Of a DNA stretch of 14,417 nucleotides, positions 12,675 through 14,417 are shown in pieces. How positions within the stretch are numbered: position 1 is the stretch's first letter; every line of letters begins with the position of its first letter. The DNA lies in the NCBI GenBank assembly GCA_900554855.1, contig USIZ01000007.1, positions 1-14,417 on the forward strand, read 5' to 3'. The translations under genes were made by a program, and so were the position numbers. The notes beneath the pieces are model-generated. The model had not been told where the DNA came from and did no database searches. It was given only the letters and a program-made list of their open reading frames with translations. Origin of the DNA: an uncultured Eubacteriales bacterium. GTDB taxonomy: Bacteria > Bacillota > Clostridia > Oscillospirales > Oscillospiraceae.

Positions 12675-14417
12675 TTAGTAGTCCAGATTCACGGCGTAGT
12701 GGGCGTGGGTCTCGATATATTCCTTGCGGGGCTCCACCTTTTCGCCCATGAGCACGGTGAAGATTTTGTCCGCCGCCACGGCGTCGTCCAGCGTGATCTT
12801 GCGCAGGGTGCGCTTGGTGGGGTCCATGGTGGTCTCCCACAGCTCGTGGGGGTCCATCTCACCAAGGCCCTTGAACCGGCTGATGTCCACCTTCACGTTG
12901 GGGTTGCCGCCGCGCATCTCGGCGGAGATGGCGTCGCGCTCGTCCTCGCTGAAGGCCAGCCGGGTGGTCTTGCCCCGGCTCAGCTTAAAGAGGGGCGGCA
13001 CAGCCGCGTAGACATAGCCCTCCTCAATGAGCGGGCGCATGAAGCGGAAGAAGAAGGTCAGCAGCAGGGTGCGGATGTGCGCACCGTCCACGTCGGCATC
13101 GGCCATGATGACGACCTTGTGATAGCGCAGCTTGGTCACGTCAAAGTCGTCGCCCAGACCGGCGCCCAGCGCGGTGATGACCGGGGTCAGCTTGTCGTTG
13201 CCATAGATCTTGTCCGCCCGGGCCTTCTCCACGTTCAGCATCTTGCCCCACAGGGGGAGGATGGCCTGGAACCGGCTGTCCCGGCCGCCCTTGGCGGAGC
13301 CGCCTGCGGAGTCGCCCTCGACGATGTAAAGCTCGGTGAGGGAGGGGTCGGTCTCGTTGCAGTCGCTCAGCTTGTCGGGCATGGAGCTGCCCTCCAGCGC
13401 GTTCTTGCGGCGCACTTCCTCCCGGGCGCGGCGGGCAGCCTCCCGGGCGCGGGAGGCCATCATGGCCTTTTCCAGGATCGCCTTGCCCACGGTGGGGTTC
13501 TCGTCCAAAAATTCGGCCAGCTTCTCGGTGACAACGGCGTTCACCAGTGTGCGGATCTCGCTGTTGCCCAGCTTGGCCTTGGTCTGGCCCTCGAACTGGG
13601 CCTCAGTCAGCTTGACGGAGATGACGCAGGTCAAACCCTCGCGGCAGTCGTCGCCGGAGACCTTCTCGTCGTCCTTGAGGATCTTCATCTTTTTGCCGTA
13701 GTTGTTGAGCACGGTGGTGATGGCGCGCTTAAAGCCCTCCTCGTGCATACCGCCCTCGGGGGTGTGAATGTTGTTGGCGAAGGAGACGATGATCTCGCTG
13801 TAGCCGTCGGTGTACTGGAGCGCGATCTCCGCCATGGCGTCGGCCTTCTCGCCGGCCATGTAGACCACCTGGTCGTGGACGGGAGTCTTGTTCTCGTTGA
13901 TGAAGGTGACAAACTCGCGGATGCCGCCCTCGTAGCACATCTCGTCCCGCTGTTCCTGTCCGGGGCGCTCGTCGGCCATGACGATCTTCAGACCAGCGTT
14001 CAGGAAGGCCTGCTCCCGCATCCGGCGGTGCAGCGTCTCGTAGTCGTAAACCAGCTCCTCAAACATCTCCGGGTCAGGCTGGAAGGTGACCTCGGTTCCG
14101 GTGCGGTCGGTCTGACCCACGATGGTCATGCTCTGGGTCACCTTGCCCCGGGCAAACTTCATCTCATAGATGTTGCCGTTCTTGTGTACCCGCACCTCCA
14201 GCCACTCGGAGCAGGCGTTGACCACGCTGGCGCCCACGCCGTGCAGGCCGCCGGACACCTTGTAGCCGCCGCCGCCGAACTTGCCGCCGGCGTGCAGAAT
14301 GGTGTAAACGACCTCCAGAGCGGGCTTGCCGGTCTGGGCCTGAATGTCCACGGGGATGCCGCGGCCATTGTCGGTGACGGTGATGGAGTTGCCCGGATTG
14401 ATGGTCACATGGATCTC
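12675..14417 (-). CDS. gyrB: DNA gyrase subunit B, lacking its N-terminal start (window edge)
   Basis: GyrB supplies the ATPase and the TOPRIM metal site of gyrase. The frame is open to position 14417, starting EIHVTINPGN, so roughly the first 60 residues are missing, including the catalytic glutamate helix. Visible: TDNGRGIPVD (ATP-binding loop); GGLHGVGASVVNA (ATP lid); the transducer domain; YIVEGDSAGGSAKGG with the TOPRIM glutamate (about 13299-13330); DADVDGAHIR with the metal-binding aspartates; and the C-terminal tail GLGEMDPHELWETTMDP...TLRKI. There is no large insertion, as usual for Firmicutes. PLWGKMLNVEKA has W where E. coli has K, which I believe is common in Clostridia. A few internal GTG codons (for example 14408) are not starts. 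It ends 21 bp before gyrA and is surely cotranscribed with it. Confidence 0.98.
   Translation of the reverse strand, partial: EIHVTINPGNSITVTDNGRGIPVDIQAQTGKPALEVVYTILHAGGKFGGGGYKVSGGLHGVGASVVNACSEWLEVRVHKNGNIYEMKFARGKVTQSMTIVGQTDRTGTEVTFQPDPEMFEELVYDYETLHRRMREQAFLNAGLKIVMADERPGQEQRDEMCYEGGIREFVTFINENKTPVHDQVVYMAGEKADAMAEIALQYTDGYSEIIVSFANNIHTPEGGMHEEGFKRAITTVLNNYGKKMKILKDDEKVSGDDCREGLTCVISVKLTEAQFEGQTKAKLGNSEIRTLVNAVVTEKLAEFLDENPTVGKAILEKAMMASRAREAARRAREEVRRKNALEGSSMPDKLSDCNETDPSLTELYIVEGDSAGGSAKGGRDSRFQAILPLWGKMLNVEKARADKIYGNDKLTPVITALGAGLGDDFDVTKLRYHKVVIMADADVDGAHIRTLLLTFFFRFMRPLIEEGYVYAAVPPLFKLSRGKTTRLAFSEDERDAISAEMRGGNPNVKVDISRFKGLGEMDPHELWETTMDPTKRTLRKITLDDAVAADKIFTVLMGEKVEPRKEYIETHAHYAVNLDY

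Noticed and set aside
10125..14417. Topoisomerase IV (parE/parC) instead of gyrase
   Set aside because: The full GyrA box QRRGGKG at 11019-11039 and the acidic C-terminal tail mark gyrase.

Overview
The window looks like chromosomal DNA from a GC-rich (about 60%, by eye) gut-type Firmicute, most likely an Oscillospiraceae/Ruminococcaceae-like member of the Clostridia. This is inferred from a holB-ricT pair next to a YaaO-type PLP decarboxylase, an AspRS with the PGEFYQLDMEM motif-2 variant, ECF sigma modules, and several short intergenic repeat families. No tRNA, rRNA, CRISPR, phage or transposase gene was found.

Layout. (1) Positions 1-1127 (+) hold the 3' part of aspS. It is followed by a 230-bp tandem array (1075-1587) in which the last 17 codons of aspS recur twice more, separated by an identical hairpin-rich spacer; a terminator follows. 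(2) A repeat-bearing intergenic region (1665-2039) separates aspS from a convergent operon. (3) 3930-2040 (-) is a four-gene ECF sigma operon: sigma factor, candidate anti-sigma membrane protein, TM2/LiaI-like membrane protein, and small LiaI-like protein. The genes overlap and there is an apparent ECF autoregulatory promoter. (4) 5492-4273 (-) is a second ECF sigma/zinc-finger anti-sigma operon with its own ECF-type promoter. It is flanked by inverted copies of a 110-bp repeat. (5) 8216-6027 (-) is holB-ricT: DNA polymerase III delta prime and the RicT/YaaT iron-sulfur protein, which here has a long Arg/Pro/Gln-rich tail. (6) 9916-8573 (-) is an Orn/Lys/Arg decarboxylase-fold enzyme. (7) 12653-10125 and 14417-12675 (-) are gyrA and the 3' part of gyrB, 21 bp apart.

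All genes except aspS are on the minus strand. The core housekeeping functions are DNA supercoiling, replication clamp loading, RNA maturation control and tRNA charging. The accessory part is two self-regulated envelope-stress sigma modules in a stretch rich in small repeats. The most unusual signals are the aspS 3'-end array, whose copies differ only at synonymous third positions, a HIP1-like excess of the octamer AGGTACCT (seven copies, in all three codon phases), and a probable AUU start codon for the first sigma factor.
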